Source of the DNA: Linum tenue
Lineage: Eukaryota > Streptophyta > Magnoliopsida > Malpighiales > Linaceae
Assembly (NCBI GenBank): GCA_946122785.1
Contig: CAMGYJ010000002.1
Location: 20,372,492-20,436,491 of the forward strand
DNA: 64,000 nucleotides
Reading direction: 5' to 3'
The position numbers and the translations under genes were made by a program. Position 1 is the first letter of the stretch. Every line of letters begins with the position of its first letter. The notes below the pieces were generated by a model that was given only the letters and a program-made list of their open reading frames with translations, made no database searches and was not told the origin of the DNA. Shown here piece by piece: positions 36,301 through 48,166 of the stretch.

Positions 36301-37264
36301 AGGCCACTACACACATCGTTTTCGACAACTCAAGGACACGTGAGTCATAAAAACAAATTCCTCATGAAATTTACAACTATCTCTTAATCTCTCATTCTGT
36401 CGCTTTAGTTTCTCGCATATTCATCGGCCTGTCCAGCTTGGTATCAATCCAGGAACAACTCCTGTTTTTGTTCGTGGAAACTTACATGTCACAACAATCC
36501 TTATGAGGCTACTGACAATACTGGAGTCCTCATCTCGGCCATGTGACGTAAACTCCTAAACTTAGCTTAACCATTTTAAGTACCACAGACATGTTTGCTA
36601 ATTTGAGTACCGTCTGTGTTTTTTGTTTTCCAAGTTTCACGCTTGGTGCCTCATCAGAATTGATCATGTCCACACAAACAAACCTTTTGTATTACTATGC
36701 AGATCCCGATAACTGTTCAGACTCGCCTATTTTTTATGGGTTTGTATTCTCACATCTTTCCACATTACATGAATGTGCACAATCACTTCACTTATTGCGT
36801 GATGGTTCAATTTCATATTCAATGTTGCGTGCGAGGACATCTCAACCGAACACAAGCTCCACAATCTTTACTTCGAAAATGATGCAGCAATTGCACTCCT
36901 TCACAACCACCTGACTTCTTCACAACAACTGATCGTGAGAAGCAATCAGCAAGTCTGGAATCTGTCAAAAGAAAAATACTAACGTTTGAAATATTTCCAG
37001 ACTATGACAGGGAATTTTTTGTACCCTTGCTCCGTGTGACCACCATATGGGATCCATTGATGTATACTATCGGAGCTGAATAGAACCCAGTGCCTGACAT
37101 CGCCACCTTTACCTCCAGTTCTGCACTTTTGGTTCCAAACTATCCTTCGACACATTTAATCTCACCACCTTTTATTATTCCGTTCTGTAAATTATTTTCG
37201 TGATGTTGAAGTCATCTATGTTAAAATATTCTTCTAATTTATTACTCTTAGTCGCACTTAGGAG

Positions 37265-37789
37265 GTGGGACTGCTTTTGACACGAATACGACAGGATTGC
37301 GTGCCAATTGATCATCCATACCTTTCCAAATATTCGAATGATGAGCTTAGCATCCCTCCATATAAACGCTTCCTAAGCCATATGCCCGTAACCAATGGAC
37401 CATTACTTATGGGCCATCCAAAACTACTGTTTCCGACCCTTCCATGTCGGCCCACAGATTTCCCAGACACAAACGTAGATTCGTATATATCCAGACACTT
37501 ACACATTGCCTTCTTCAACCAGCTGCCGACTTCCTTTTCTTTACTCCCAATTCCGCAGTATACAACACCGCTACCATTCCTTCATCCAGATCCCGCGAAA
37601 AAAATTCACGTAACGACTTACTCAGGTAAATTCGTTCCTTTACTTTTCAACTACAAATTAGTAGATTTACGCGACCTTGCCAAAATCGCTAAATTCGTTT
37701 CCCTTTTTCCCCGGTTCTCAGATCCAGTTCCATTTTCAAGACTGCACCCTTTCCTTGCCGATACAGATCACCTGCACATACTTGCTTGA
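37265..37789 (+). CDS. Unrecognised 174-residue ORF within the Helitron
   Basis: Open from an alternative start at 37265 to a stop at 37789. It is rich in Pro, Leu and Phe, with PITNGPLLMGHP-like segments. No domain is recognised. Because it lies between the two RPA-like genes it may be a C-terminal exon of the first one. It could also be chance. Confidence 0.25.
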   Translation: MGLLLTRIRQDCVPIDHPYLSKYSNDELSIPPYKRFLSHMPVTNGPLLMGHPKLLFPTLPCRPTDFPDTNVDSYISRHLHIAFFNQLPTSFSLLPIPQYTTPLPFLHPDPAKKIHVTTYSGKFVPLLFNYKLVDLRDLAKIAKFVSLFPRFSDPVPFSRLHPFLADTDHLHILA

Positions 37790-37928
37790 CAATATGTCCA
37801 GAAATTACGTGTTTCCGTCAAATCCAGAAGGTTTGTCCCATTCACAAACCCATTGAATCATATATATATATACCTTTAATTTCACAACAAATTAATACTC
37901 AGCTTTGCTGTTGTTGTAAGACCCAATT

Positions 37929-39603
37929 ATGACATCCATGGTAATCAGAGACCTTCATGGACCTTCGCTGACCCATCACATCATCATGCATTTGGTTCAC
38001 ATCTGGCTATCTGACGAACTCATGCCAGGAAGGGGACCTCAATTCCTCTACACTCTATGGATGGACCGGGAGGTGAGCGTATACACAATTGTCAAACATT
38101 ACTTGCAAATCAGCTTTCTGGTTCTTGCAACTCTGTCACATACTAACCTTTCATGGTCACGCATGGTTAACAGGAAAATTTAATCGAAGGCGTCACAAAA
38201 CAATCAGATATTGCCATTGCACAGAACTATCTTTCGTTGCAGACATTATACAACATTGAGGCAGTAACACTTACTAAGGCAAAACAAATTGGTCGAGCTG
38301 CTCCAGATGAGATTCGTCTGCATATCTCCCAGGAAATGAAACTAAAAAAATTTGATGAAATACGGTTCATGGAAGAATTCTCTATTGATGCCTTCAAAGA
38401 TATGGAGTTTGAAGAACTGCCACACATGGTCACAGAGACTACTCATCTGGCAGGTAGTTCTTCAACAATAAGTTCTCTGCAAGCTATCTTACCATCCTCT
38501 CCTTACAGGAGCATTCTTCTCCCTTTACAGATTTGACAGGCCGGCTGCTATCCGTTTCAGAACCATTTGAGCAGGACAATGGCTCAGTTCTCATCACAGC
38601 AATTATAGAAAACACCAGGTTTGCCACTGTACGCTGGTATTTTTATCCACGACTAATAAGATGCAATTTATAACATTATCAACCATCCTCTAACCACGAA
38701 TGTCACTGCCACTATCAACTACACGTCAAACTCCGACCATTTCTATCGATACTGTGACACCATGGAACTCTCACATCCAGTATTGGTCACCTTTACAAGC
38801 ATAGCAATTATGGAACCTGAACCAGACAGTAAGATACCATCCCTGATTGTTTAAATGCATAATAAACTGCACTTCTCAATAATTTCTTTGCCAATATAGA
38901 TCGGTTGCTGCTTACGAGTACACCTGCAACACGCCTGCTCTATGGTTCATACACTCACCGATACAGAACAATGATGGAAAGGTTTTCTCTGCACCCTACA
39001 TTTCAATTCCATATACACTAGTCATTATACCACTTCTAATTAATTCCACGAAATTCACAGCTTCTTCCACGAATACCTACCTATTAAAGTACTTCAAGAC
39101 AACCCCATTTCACCAACCAAGCTTTTCAGGAAAAATCTACCAGGCACAGTTACATTCAACGACCTGCTCTGTCTTCTACAATCTAACCAGACCGACACAC
39201 AGGTGTGTGTTTTATTGTGTATGTCTGATACAAATACATTGTGGGATCTCATTTAAACCAACTACTTATTACATATGAGATATTGATGTCTGACCCGAGT
39301 TGATTATATCATCAGCCATGGTGGCGTAGTCATGCACAATAACACCGGAACATGGTAATTTCTACAAAAAAAAATCCTTCAACTTCTTTATAAATCAATG
39401 ACTTCATCGTACTAAACAGGTATGAGGCATTAGTAAACTGCAAAGACTTCACATCAAAGCAAACGATTAAGTTCGACCATACTGCAATGCTTCAACTACT
39501 CCGAATTCCAGCCAAAGAACTTGCAGAAAGACAGGATTACGAGCAAGAAGGGATACTGAAAGCCGCCGAGAACAAATATTTCACCTTAGAATTGGCCATC
39601 TAA
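37929..39603 (+). CDS. RPA-like gene, second downstream copy, multi-exon
   Basis: Exon 1 (37929-38072) ends FLYTLWMDRE. Exon 2 (38174-38453) begins ENLIEGVTKQSD and runs through a Lys/Glu-rich stretch. Exon 3 (38531-38618) begins DLTGRLLSV. Phases agree across these junctions. Later exon-like pieces lie near 38900-38980 and 39060-39200, and a last exon from about 39420 ends LAERQDYEQEGI...LELAI with TAA at 39601-39603. This looks like a single-strand DNA-binding protein of the RPA1 type, as found in plant Helitrons. I did not see a stop in the first three exons, but not every later junction could be fixed. Confidence 0.5.
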
Positions 39604-39735
39604 AAAGACGCCAACGATGAAAAAAACTACTTGTCACCGCTCTTTGGAGCCCTCTTTGTTCACGCATTTCCTAAACGACAGGTTTCATTCCGTAGCTGAC
39701 CCTTTCCATCCATATATAGCATGAGAAATTTTACA

Positions 39736-40016
39736 ATGCTATATAATATTGGTGCTATAAGGTTTTGCCTTTATGGTACAACTTAAAATTGTACATTTAC
39801 GCTATGGTACAACTTCAGATTGTGCCTATACTTTTTGTACAAATTCTTTTATGTACAACTTGAACTTGTACCTTTATATGATGGTACAACTTCAAGTTGT
39901 AAAGTTGTACCATAACATAATGGTACAAATTGCTTTATGGTACAACCTAAACTTATACATTTAATGTTATTGTACAACTTTAAGTTGTACATTAAAGCAC
40001 CAATACTATATAGCAT
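39736..40016. mobile_element. Small palindromic MITE inside the Helitron 3' region
   Basis: The ends ATGCTATATAATATTGGTGCT (39736-39756) and AGCACCAATACTATATAGCAT (39996-40016) are inverted repeats with one mismatch. The interior consists of repeated TGGTACAACTT and its reverse complement AAGTTGTAC, about nine copies in both orientations, so the single strand would fold strongly. No certain target duplication was found, so the superfamily is not assigned. Confidence 0.6.
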
Positions 40017-40227
40017 ATGACAAACTTTTTTGCTGTATTGGTTAGAACCGACAAACTAATTGTCTATCTGGCAAACAACACTCAACTTATCTCATCAGTA
40101 CTGCTAAGGCCTTCTGCTTACATCATTTTTTACCCAGGTTTGTAAAGTATTCATATAATCTCGACTTCTCCGAAAAAATTTGTTACACTAAGAAATCGAA
40201 TTACAATATAACAGACATTATGTTATA

Positions 40228-40258
40228 CCCGCTGTGCAGCGCGGGCTCTCACGGCTAG
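40228..40258 (+). other. Helitron 3' terminus: hairpin and CTAG end
   Basis: CCCGCTGTGCAGCGCGGG forms a GC stem with a small bulge, followed by CTCTCACGG and CTAG. The next base is T (40259), as expected for insertion between A and T. Confidence 0.9.
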
Positions 40259-40595
40259 TAAACGGTAATGAAGAACAAGGGAAACCATAGATCTAGACGA
40301 GAAACAACAGCAGGATAGACCGACGAAGACAAACCAATAGGTCGCCTGCTTCCGCATCTCCTCGTCGGCGGCGGCTGGAGTTAGACGGGCGGTCTCTCGT
40401 TTAGGGTTTTATTATTATTATTAATTGAAGCATTGGACATAAATAATATAAAATAATTAGAACTGAAATTAGAACTAAATGAAGAGTAATTAGGTTATTT
40501 TTCAGTCCATTTAATGACCACTTAACAGATAATTAAATGAAAGTGTATACTTGTTACGATTTAATATTAAAATGATATGTTTGTGTAAAAATTTA
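40259..40595. other. Spacer between Helitron and Mutator-like element
   Basis: Contains the repeat copy at 40418-40500 (see 9470-9545) and the left 9-bp duplication of the next element (40587-40595). No gene is seen. Confidence 0.5.
40418..40500 (+). repeat. Dispersed AT-rich repeat, inverted copy of 9470-9545
   Basis: Shares about 80 bases with the reverse complement of 9470-9545, including GAAGCATTGGACATAAATAA. Confidence 0.6.
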
Positions 40596-41996
40596 GGCAA
40601 AATACACCTTGATAGCCATAACTATCCACATTTTGACAATAATAGCCACTTTTTAAAAAATACACTAAAATAGCCACATTTTTTAAACTTGTTCGTCAAA
40701 TTTAGCCACTTCCGTTAAATACTTTAACATAATCAGCAACTCCGTTAGTTAAGCTGGTATTAAGCTTATGTGGATGCCACGTAGACGACACATCATCTAC
40801 ACCTAGACGAAGATGCCACGTCAAACTTTGAAATAAAAAATGCAATTTTTTTAATCCTCTTCCGGGATCCAAACAAAGCGTCGATCCCACTCTTCGTTTA
40901 TCTGCCGTCTCCGTCCTTAATCGAATTAATCAACCTGAAAACAATCCCCTCTCCCTGCCTTGTCTGCGCCTCTCCTCCGCCATCTCCATCCTCGATCGAC
41001 GGTTGAGACTCAAAAGTACTGTAGTTCAACTTCTCCTAGCTGGAACAAGGACCTTCAAGCCTGCATAATCTTTGCTTATCGCGCCGCGGCAACTCCTCCT
41101 CATCTATGTGGGTAAGCAGAGGACGAGGGCATAGAAGAGAGAGATGAGCAGCAGAGGGCGGCGATGTTGAGCAAGCAATCAAACATAGAACCACAAACCT
41201 TCGAATCAATTGAGGGAGAAATCTATTGAAACAAAACCCTAAATCGGAAAATTTTCTTCTATGAACTTGAAGGCATGGAGGAACAGAGGCGGAGAGATTC
41301 AAGATTTCTGGTCTCAAGGAAAAGAAAGGCGATATCGAATCGACAACCACTTCATGGTTTCTGACCATCCTCATCTCCTTCTATCTCTCAAATCTCCTTA
41401 GCCACTGCACTGAATAGATCTGGCACCGCTTTCCGCTTTCTTCCTCTCCATCATCGCCTTCATTATCTCTTCGCCCAAATCGTTCTGCTCCTCCCTTCCG
41501 TTCTCGCTCGGAGTCGTCATGGTTTCGCCGCCGCCGCCCTGGATTTATTCTAGTAATCCGATTTCGTGTGCTCCTCCTAGATTTATTAGTCCCCTGGAAG
41601 CGAATAAACAGAGAAGAAGAAGCAACATCGGAAGGATTAGTGCGGTAGGGAGGAGGAAAGGCAGCTGTGGTGGTCGGAGATATTATCGGCTTAGCAGCGT
41701 TTAGGGAGAAGGGAAAACGAGAAGATGGAAAGGAAAGGAAGACGAGGAAGAGACGTAGCACTTTCCTTTTCCTTTTTTTTGTTTTTATTTTTAATTATCA
41801 ATAATAATAAAATAACATGTCCAGCTGGCATTGAGTTTGACCAAAATTACCACATCATCAAAAATTGTTAGTCTAGTCATCACATATGATATTCTCGTTG
41901 AAGTTATTAACGGAATGGCTATTTTAGTGTATTTTTCCAAAAGTGGCTATTATTGTCAAAAAGTGGATAATTATGGCTATGCATGTGTATTTTGCC
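40596..41996. mobile_element. Mutator-like element (possible Pack-MULE) upstream of the kinesin gene
   Basis: The ends start GGCAAAATACAC, and the inverted repeats extend about 81 bases (40596-40676 and 41916-41996) with some ten mismatches. The 9-bp duplication AAAAATTTA is exact at 40587-40595 and 41997-42005. Length and long TIRs plus the 9-bp duplication fit Mutator-like elements. The interior (about 40850-41760) is richer in G and C and includes two minus-strand open frames (41374-41036, 112 residues; 41761-41381, 126 residues, Arg-rich). I do not recognise them; they may be a captured gene part. No transposase is present. Confidence 0.9.
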
Positions 41997-42070
41997 AAAA
42001 ATTTAATAAAGAGGTATATTTGTCAATTTACCAAAGTAGAGAGGTACAAAATACTATTAACCCTATTATC

Positions 42071-42078
42071 TATAAATT
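42071..42078 (+). promoter_or_regulatory. Probable TATA box of the kinesin gene
   Basis: TATAAATT lies about 290 bases before the ATG and 65 bases after the duplication of the Mutator-like element. A start of transcription near 42100-42110 would give a leader of about 255 bases. Confidence 0.5.
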
Positions 42079-42185
42079 CATGCGCACAGACATTTTCGTC
42101 ATTTCGATCTACATTCAAATTCAAATTATAAAGTTTCAGTTTCGCAACGGTCACCGTCCTCAACTCACTCACACTCGTCTCCTTC

Positions 42186-42213
42186 TCCTCTCTCTCTCTC
42201 TCTCTCTTTCTCC
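42186..42213 (+). repeat. CT microsatellite in the kinesin 5' leader
   Basis: An uninterrupted run of about ten TC units with a pyrimidine-rich surround. CT-rich tracts are common in plant 5' leaders. Confidence 0.8.
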
Positions 42214-42362
42214 CTCACCGCCGCTCCGATTCAAATATCGAAACCGACAAGGCATTCTCGCCTTATTCTTCCTTCCTCTCATCCTGCTTCTCATTGTTTT
42301 CCTTCCTATCTCGGGAAAAATCACCGGCGACCAACCAAACACAGCCGACCACGAGATCCACC

Positions 42363-45300
42363 ATGGAGACCGGCGGCAGCGACAGTCGGTTCCTGGGAAA
42401 CTTATCGGCCTCCTCTTTCAGGAATTTGCTTCCTAGATCCATCTCTTCCAAGAAGAAGCACAGGTCCAAGCTCTTCCGCAGCGAGAACAATCCTCCTTTG
42501 CACCCCAACATTCAAATCAGCGACCCCCCGCTCTCCCCTTCACTTCCAAAACCCTTGAAATCCACCAAATCGCTCGAATCCGATATTCAGCCCGCGATTC
42601 CCTCCTCGCCGGGCCTCCCCACCGTCCAGGTATTTAGGTTTGAGGTTATATTTGTGGTTGACGTGGGTTTTAGTTGCTTAATTTGGTCGTGCTGTCAGTG
42701 TTTCTTGCTCTGTTAGTACAACGGATCTACTACTCGCTGACACAATTGACCCTTTTCAGAAGGTCGAGGTTGCGGAAACAGTGGAGAAGAACGAAGTATC
42801 GGAAGCTTCAGATCCATCCGTGAAGGTTGTAGTGAGAATTAGGGCTTCGAATGACCCAAGAATTGAGCGCAATCGAACAGTGACGAAGGATTCTACAGAT
42901 TCACTGTCGATTGGTGATAGAAACTTCACGTTTGATTCTGTTTTGGACTCCAATTCAACCCAGGTTTGTGCTTCCTCGGCTTGTAGGACTGTTGTTGCTT
43001 TGTGATTTCATATCACAAAATTGGAAACTGAGAACTGGTTCTAAAGCTGTTTTGTTTGCATTTCAGGAAGATGTGTTCCGGGAAGTTGGAATTCCGTTGG
43101 TCCAGAGTGCATTGGCTGGGTACAATGCTTCTATCTTGTCTTATGGACAGGTACTCCATGAAAGATTAAAGATTTCCTGCTGTCGAACTTCAATGTTAGT
43201 ATACCTATTTTTATTTGCTTACTGGTGGGTTCTTTACTTCTTTTCCATTTACGATTCAACAGACTGGAAGTGGGAAAACCTACACAATGTGGGGTCCTCC
43301 AAGCGCCATGATTGCGGATCCTTCACCCAGCAGTCACGAGGGGATTGTTCCTCGGATTTTCCAAATGTTGTTTGATGAGATTCAGAAAGTAATTCTTTGC
43401 TGTTGCTTTCTACAGCGGTAATGCCAAAGGTTGCAGTATAGATTGGTGATTTAGGGGATTCATTTTGTTTTTGTTTGGGGTTGTAGGAGCAAGATAGCTC
43501 TGAAGGAAAGCAGATTAATTACCAGTGCAGGTGCTCTTTCCTTGAGGTAAATGTTAAGTCTGCATACTTGTAACTTGCTACTGGCATTAGTGGCAGATGT
43601 CATTTGGGAATGTGTTCTAATGTTCTTGATTTTGAAACTGTAGATATACAATGATCAAATTGGGGACTTGCTTGATCCAGTTCAGAGGAACCTTGAGGTG
43701 GAGATATGTTACCTCTCTGTGTTATCCTCTTGTTCCCATTCCAAGTCAAGATTTTTGTTGTTCGTTTCTAATGGTAAAGATCTCCAATTATATTTCAGAT
43801 AATGGATGATCCCAAAAATGGATTGTTCGTGGAGAATTTGACTGAGGAGTACGTGACTAGCTATGAGGATTTAGCTCAAATGTTAATCAAGGTGAAGATT
43901 AAGTCCTTGTAGTTATAATGAAGTCTTGTTTATCTACAGTTTCTGTTGGCTGTATATTTTGCCATGCACAATTCTGCCATCTGACTGTTCGGTTGAAAAT
44001 TTCTAACAGGGGCTTTCGAGTAGAAAAGTTGGAGCAACAAGCATAAACTCTAAGAGCTCTAGGTCTCATATCGTGTTCACTTTCATCATTGAGTCCTGGT
44101 GCAAGGTAATTTAGACATTACAATTGCCGTTCTACCAATTCCTGAGAGTTCGCTTTTGTGTTGACTGTTGATTTTACCCATCGCTTCAGTCACCTATATC
44201 AGTTCAAGTTTATAAAAAACATGGTCCATTTTTCACAGGGGACGTCGTCAACATGTTTTGGCAGTTCAAAGATGAGCAGAATTAGTTTCGTAGATCTTGC
44301 TGGACTAGACAGGAATAAACCTGATGAGGCTGGGAGGCAGCTAGTCAGGGAAAGCAAACATGTGAAGAAGTCGCTCTCTCAGCTTGGGTACTAATCTATT
44401 GCCATTTACCTCAATATATAGCCTGAAGGGAGTTCTGGTTCCTGAAGAACAAAGTAATAACAGTTTCTTGTTTTCATTGATGCAGACAAATTGTGAGCAG
44501 TCTTGCAAAAGAAGCTCAACCTGGAAAGTCCAGAGGTGTTCCTTATGAAGAGTCCTGCTTAACACATTTGCTTCGAGAGTCACTAGGAGGAAATGCCAAG
44601 CTGACAGTTATCTGCAACATCTCTCCTGATAAAAGGTATTTTCCCTTGTCTGTTGATACATTGTCACTTGCTACCCTCTGGTGCCATCGTCTGAAACAAG
44701 GATTGGGATGTTGATTTGACTGCAGGAATGACAATGAGACCTTAAGGACACTTCGATTTGGACAGCAAATCAGGTCGATCCAAAATAGACCTGTAATAAA
44801 TGAAATATCTGAGGATGATGTAAATGATTTGAGTGATCGGATACGCCAACTCAAGGTATTGCACAAATATTTCGTTCACTTATGCATCTACTGCAACCAA
44901 GCTAACAACTTTGCTTGTGGCGATGAACTATCAACCACATCAGACTCACAGAAATCAACATCGTGGATGAATGTTTTTTATTTTTAATTTGTTAACAGGA
45001 GGAGCTCATCAGGGCAAAATATGACACATGTAAATCAGCTGGAAGTACAAGTGGTTACTTCAGGGGGCGGAGTGTGCGTGACAGCTTGAACAGCTTAAGA
45101 GTTAGCCTGAACCGCTCTTTAATGTTGCCCAAGATTGATATAGACGATGATAAGATTAACATTGCCAGTGTGGATGACGTAATGGAACTGCATAACCATC
45201 TCAAGAAGCTCCGGATTTCAGGCGAGGAGAACTTAACAGATGTATCAGACATCAGGGATTCAGTGCATTTCACATCAGTAGAGCAAAGTTTTGAAACTGA

Positions 45301-47583
45301 TGCCATGACTGAAGACGGTGAGGAGGTCAATGGTCCAGCTAGAGCTGAAAATGAAGAAATTGATTCGGGGAAGAGCAACCAAAGCTTAGATGAACTTCCA
45401 AGCACCCTAATCGTAGATCCTGCTGCGCTCAGGAGTAGCATTTCTATCAGCTTATGCCGCCAGTCTCAAGTTCTCCCAGAGCCACTTCTGTCTGAATCCC
45501 CCAAAATTGGAAATGCCAGGAAGAGTACGTCCATCTCACCATCAGCATTTGCCTCGAGTCGGAACAATGTTTCAGACAGCTCAAACTTCCACTCAGTTGG
45601 AGCAAGCCAGTCGTTTAGGAGAAGTGAGCAGATTAGATCGTCACTTCGTTCAAGCAAGCTATTGGGAGGTCCCACTGATTCCTTGGCTGCTAGCCTGCAG
45701 AGGGGCTTGCAAATAATAGACCATCACCAACGAGCCTCGCCACTATCCACCAGATCATCAGCATCCTTTTCTTTTGAACACTTTGCATTGAAAACAACTT
45801 CTTCGGTTCAAAAGTCTGTAGAATGTTCCCTCCCATCTACTGAAGAAGAAGCCTCTTTACTTTGCTCATCGTGTCGTGAAAAAGTCATCGATGAAACCTC
45901 CAAGACTACTCAGGCTGTGGCAGGAAGTGAAGTAGCCATTACTGATGAACTGAGCAAGGTATATGTTTCCTGATTCTTCAGTTACCACACAAGTGTCTAC
46001 TAAGTTATTTTATTTTCTATGATGATTTTGTCAACTGGGTTTCTTATATTTTGTATACGTATCATCAAAATCAGCGTTCAAGTGGTGATGAGTTAGTGGA
46101 AGTTAGCACAAGAGAGAAGGAACTTGAAATTCTTTGCAAAGAGCAGGCGGCAAAACTTGAGGAGCTAAATAAGATGGTGATGATTCTTCCGTGAACTTCT
46201 TCTGCTTTGCCCCCTTCCATTTGTAAAATAAGCTCTCTACTATTGGTTGTGACACTCGAGAATGTTTTTGGGCAGGTTGAAGAATACAAACACGTAGCAG
46301 AACAACAGCCCTTTGAAAACGGCTACATCCTAGCACTGGAAGCACCATCCAAGGTTCGCCATTTTGGTGTTATATTACGACAGTAATATGGGGATTTTAG
46401 CATATTTTCCAAGTTCTTATTTTGCTGCCTCTTTATGCAGCTTTTGAGAGCAAGTTCTAAAGACGCGTTGATGATGATGGTAAATGAAGAATGTGAAGTG
46501 AAAGAAGTGGTTTCAGATAATGCCGACTCAAGTTCCGACACGAGGGAGAAAGAAGAACTTCTAACCGAAATCGAGAGTCTCAAGGCCAAGTTGAAGATGT
46601 ATACCGATGCACCACTTTCAATGAAGTCCACTGACTTGCTCAGATCATCTCTGCTGGCACGATCCATGCAATTCCGGAAGAGCATAGACATGCGCAGCAA
46701 CAACAGCTCCTTCTTCAACGACGTTGAAGAACTGGAGAAGGAAAGACAGAGGTGGACAGAAATGGAGAGCGATTGGATCTCTCTAACCGATGAGCTGAGG
46801 ATCGACATCGAGTCCAGCCGCCGGCACGCAGAGAAAGTGGAAATGGAGCTGAGGCTGGAGAAGGCGGTGACCGAGGAACTAGACGATGCTCTCCACAGAG
46901 CCGTGGTTGGACATGCAAGAATGGTGGAGCACTACGCTGATCTGCAGGAGAAGCACAACGACTTGGTGGCCAAGCACCGAGCTATCATGGAAGGAATAGC
47001 CGACGTGAAGAGGGCGGCAGCCAAGGCAGGGAAGAAAGGCGGCCACCGGTTCGCCAAGTCGCTGGCGGCAGAGCTTTCGGCTTTGAGGGTGGAAAGGGAA
47101 AGGGAGAGGGAGTTGTTGAGGAAGGAGAACAAGAGCCTGAAGCTCCAGCTGAGGGATACTGCTGAAGCTGTTCATACTGCTGGGGAGATTCTTGTCAGGC
47201 TGAGGGAAGCTGAGGAAGCAGCCTCGCTTGCTGAGGTTGGTTAACAAACAAACTAAACTAACCTACCTTTGTTGTTTGATCGCTTTGTTGTACAAATTGG
47301 CTAAACGTTAATGGTTTTATGTCATGGTGAGTAGGACAAATGTGGGAGTGTTGGGCAAGAGAATGAGAAGCTTAAGAAGCAGATGGAGAAGCTGAAGAGG
47401 AAACACAAGATGGAGATGGTGACGATGAAGCAGTATCTAGCAGACAGCAGGCTGCCGGAGAGTGCTCGGCGGCGTATGTACGACGACCAAGAAGATTCGG
47501 AGTTGCCGGAGAGTAGCATCCCTGATGATGATCAGGCCTGGAGAGCCGAATTTGGAGCCATCTATCAAGATCATCATTACTGA
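42363..47583 (+). CDS. Kinesin-like motor protein, KIN-12 class
   Basis: Sixteen coding exons with GT-AG introns and consistent phases: 42363-42629, 42760-42963, 43067-43150, 43263-43388, 43487-43546, 43644-43697, 43799-43891, 44010-44105, 44239-44387, 44486-44635, 44726-44855, 44999-45958, 46075-46176, 46276-46353, 46441-47235, 47335-47583; about 1198 residues. The ATG sits in CCACCATGG. Residues 1-110 are basic and Ser/Pro rich. The motor (about 110-450) has P-loop GQTGSGKT (184-191), switch I NSKSSRSH (309-316) and switch II DLAGLD (347-352), where most kinesins have DLAGSE. After a Ser-rich linker, coiled coils (about 800-1198) include the [12 protein letters not shown] and [12 protein letters not shown] blocks shared by plant KIN-12 proteins, plus-end motors of the phragmoplast. 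It may be closest to the KIN-12F type, but I cannot confirm this. Confidence 0.93.
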
Positions 47584-48099
47584 TCGGATTGATGATTGGC
47601 TGATTGATTGATTACTACTGAACAGGGAGCTACTTAGTTCCTTTCAAGAATCATGTAATATTGACATTGTTTCAGGCCATTAGTAACGAAATTTGATTGA
47701 TTAGACCCTACTCGGGTCAAAGCTTGCTATTTGTGTGTGCTTTTCTTTTTTGTTTTGATTGCTTTTCTTTTTTGTTTGAATCCCTATGTACAACTATGTT
47801 GAATCAAATAGAAGATCTTTTTATTGTTTCCTATTTTTTCATTTGAAAATAACGATTAATGTTATAGGACTTAATATAGTATTTAGCGTAGGTCGATCCT
47901 CCATCTCAGTGTGACAATAGATACGTTGAAAGTTTTTATCCATAATATTCGTGTCGTTTTGCTCTTTGGAATTTTTTTATGGCTGGCATTGTGACAAAGC
48001 ATATTCTTTCATTGATAGCGGGCTATTGCATATGATTATTGTCAATAATGGACTAACGTATGTGGTTATTGTCAATTAAAATTCTCGTGTATCCGACCA
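47584..48099. other. 3' flank of the kinesin gene
   Basis: Contains the 3' untranslated part (a likely end between about 47660 and 47830; no strong AATAAA seen) and T-rich spacer. The left target duplication of LINE 2 begins at 48100. Confidence 0.5.
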
Positions 48100-48166
48100 T
48101 ATCCTTTGAGGTTTTTTTTTTTTTTTGACAAAAGATAATCATATATTGATTCAAAATAATAGATAG

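Larger units (their letters stand above)
19300..40258 (+). mobile_element. Large decayed Helitron with Rep-helicase and RPA-like genes (5' boundary approximate)
   Basis: The 3' end is clear: a GC-rich hairpin (40228-40245) is followed after 9 bases by CTAG (40255-40258) and then host T, the classical plant Helitron terminus. Inside are a Rep domain with HUH motif, a PIF1-type helicase and RPA-like single-strand-binding proteins, which together are diagnostic of autonomous plant Helitrons. A copia element (28595-33773) is inserted in the helicase. Without it the Helitron is about 16 kb. The 5' limit is an estimate; the first Helitron-related exon begins at 19679. Five stops and several frameshifts in the Rep-helicase show that it is no longer autonomous. 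Confidence 0.85.

Noticed and set aside
39729..40024. Target duplication for the palindromic MITE
   Set aside because: The flanks (TTTTACA and ATGACA) do not give an unambiguous duplication.
9565..40385. Shared 18-base string CCGCATCTCCTCGTCGGC near 9571 and 40354 as homology
   Set aside because: It is short and GC biased, with different surroundings. It may be chance.
40702..41761. Named gene capture in the Mutator-like element upstream of the kinesin
   Set aside because: The interior frames do not resemble any protein I know, so only possible capture is stated.
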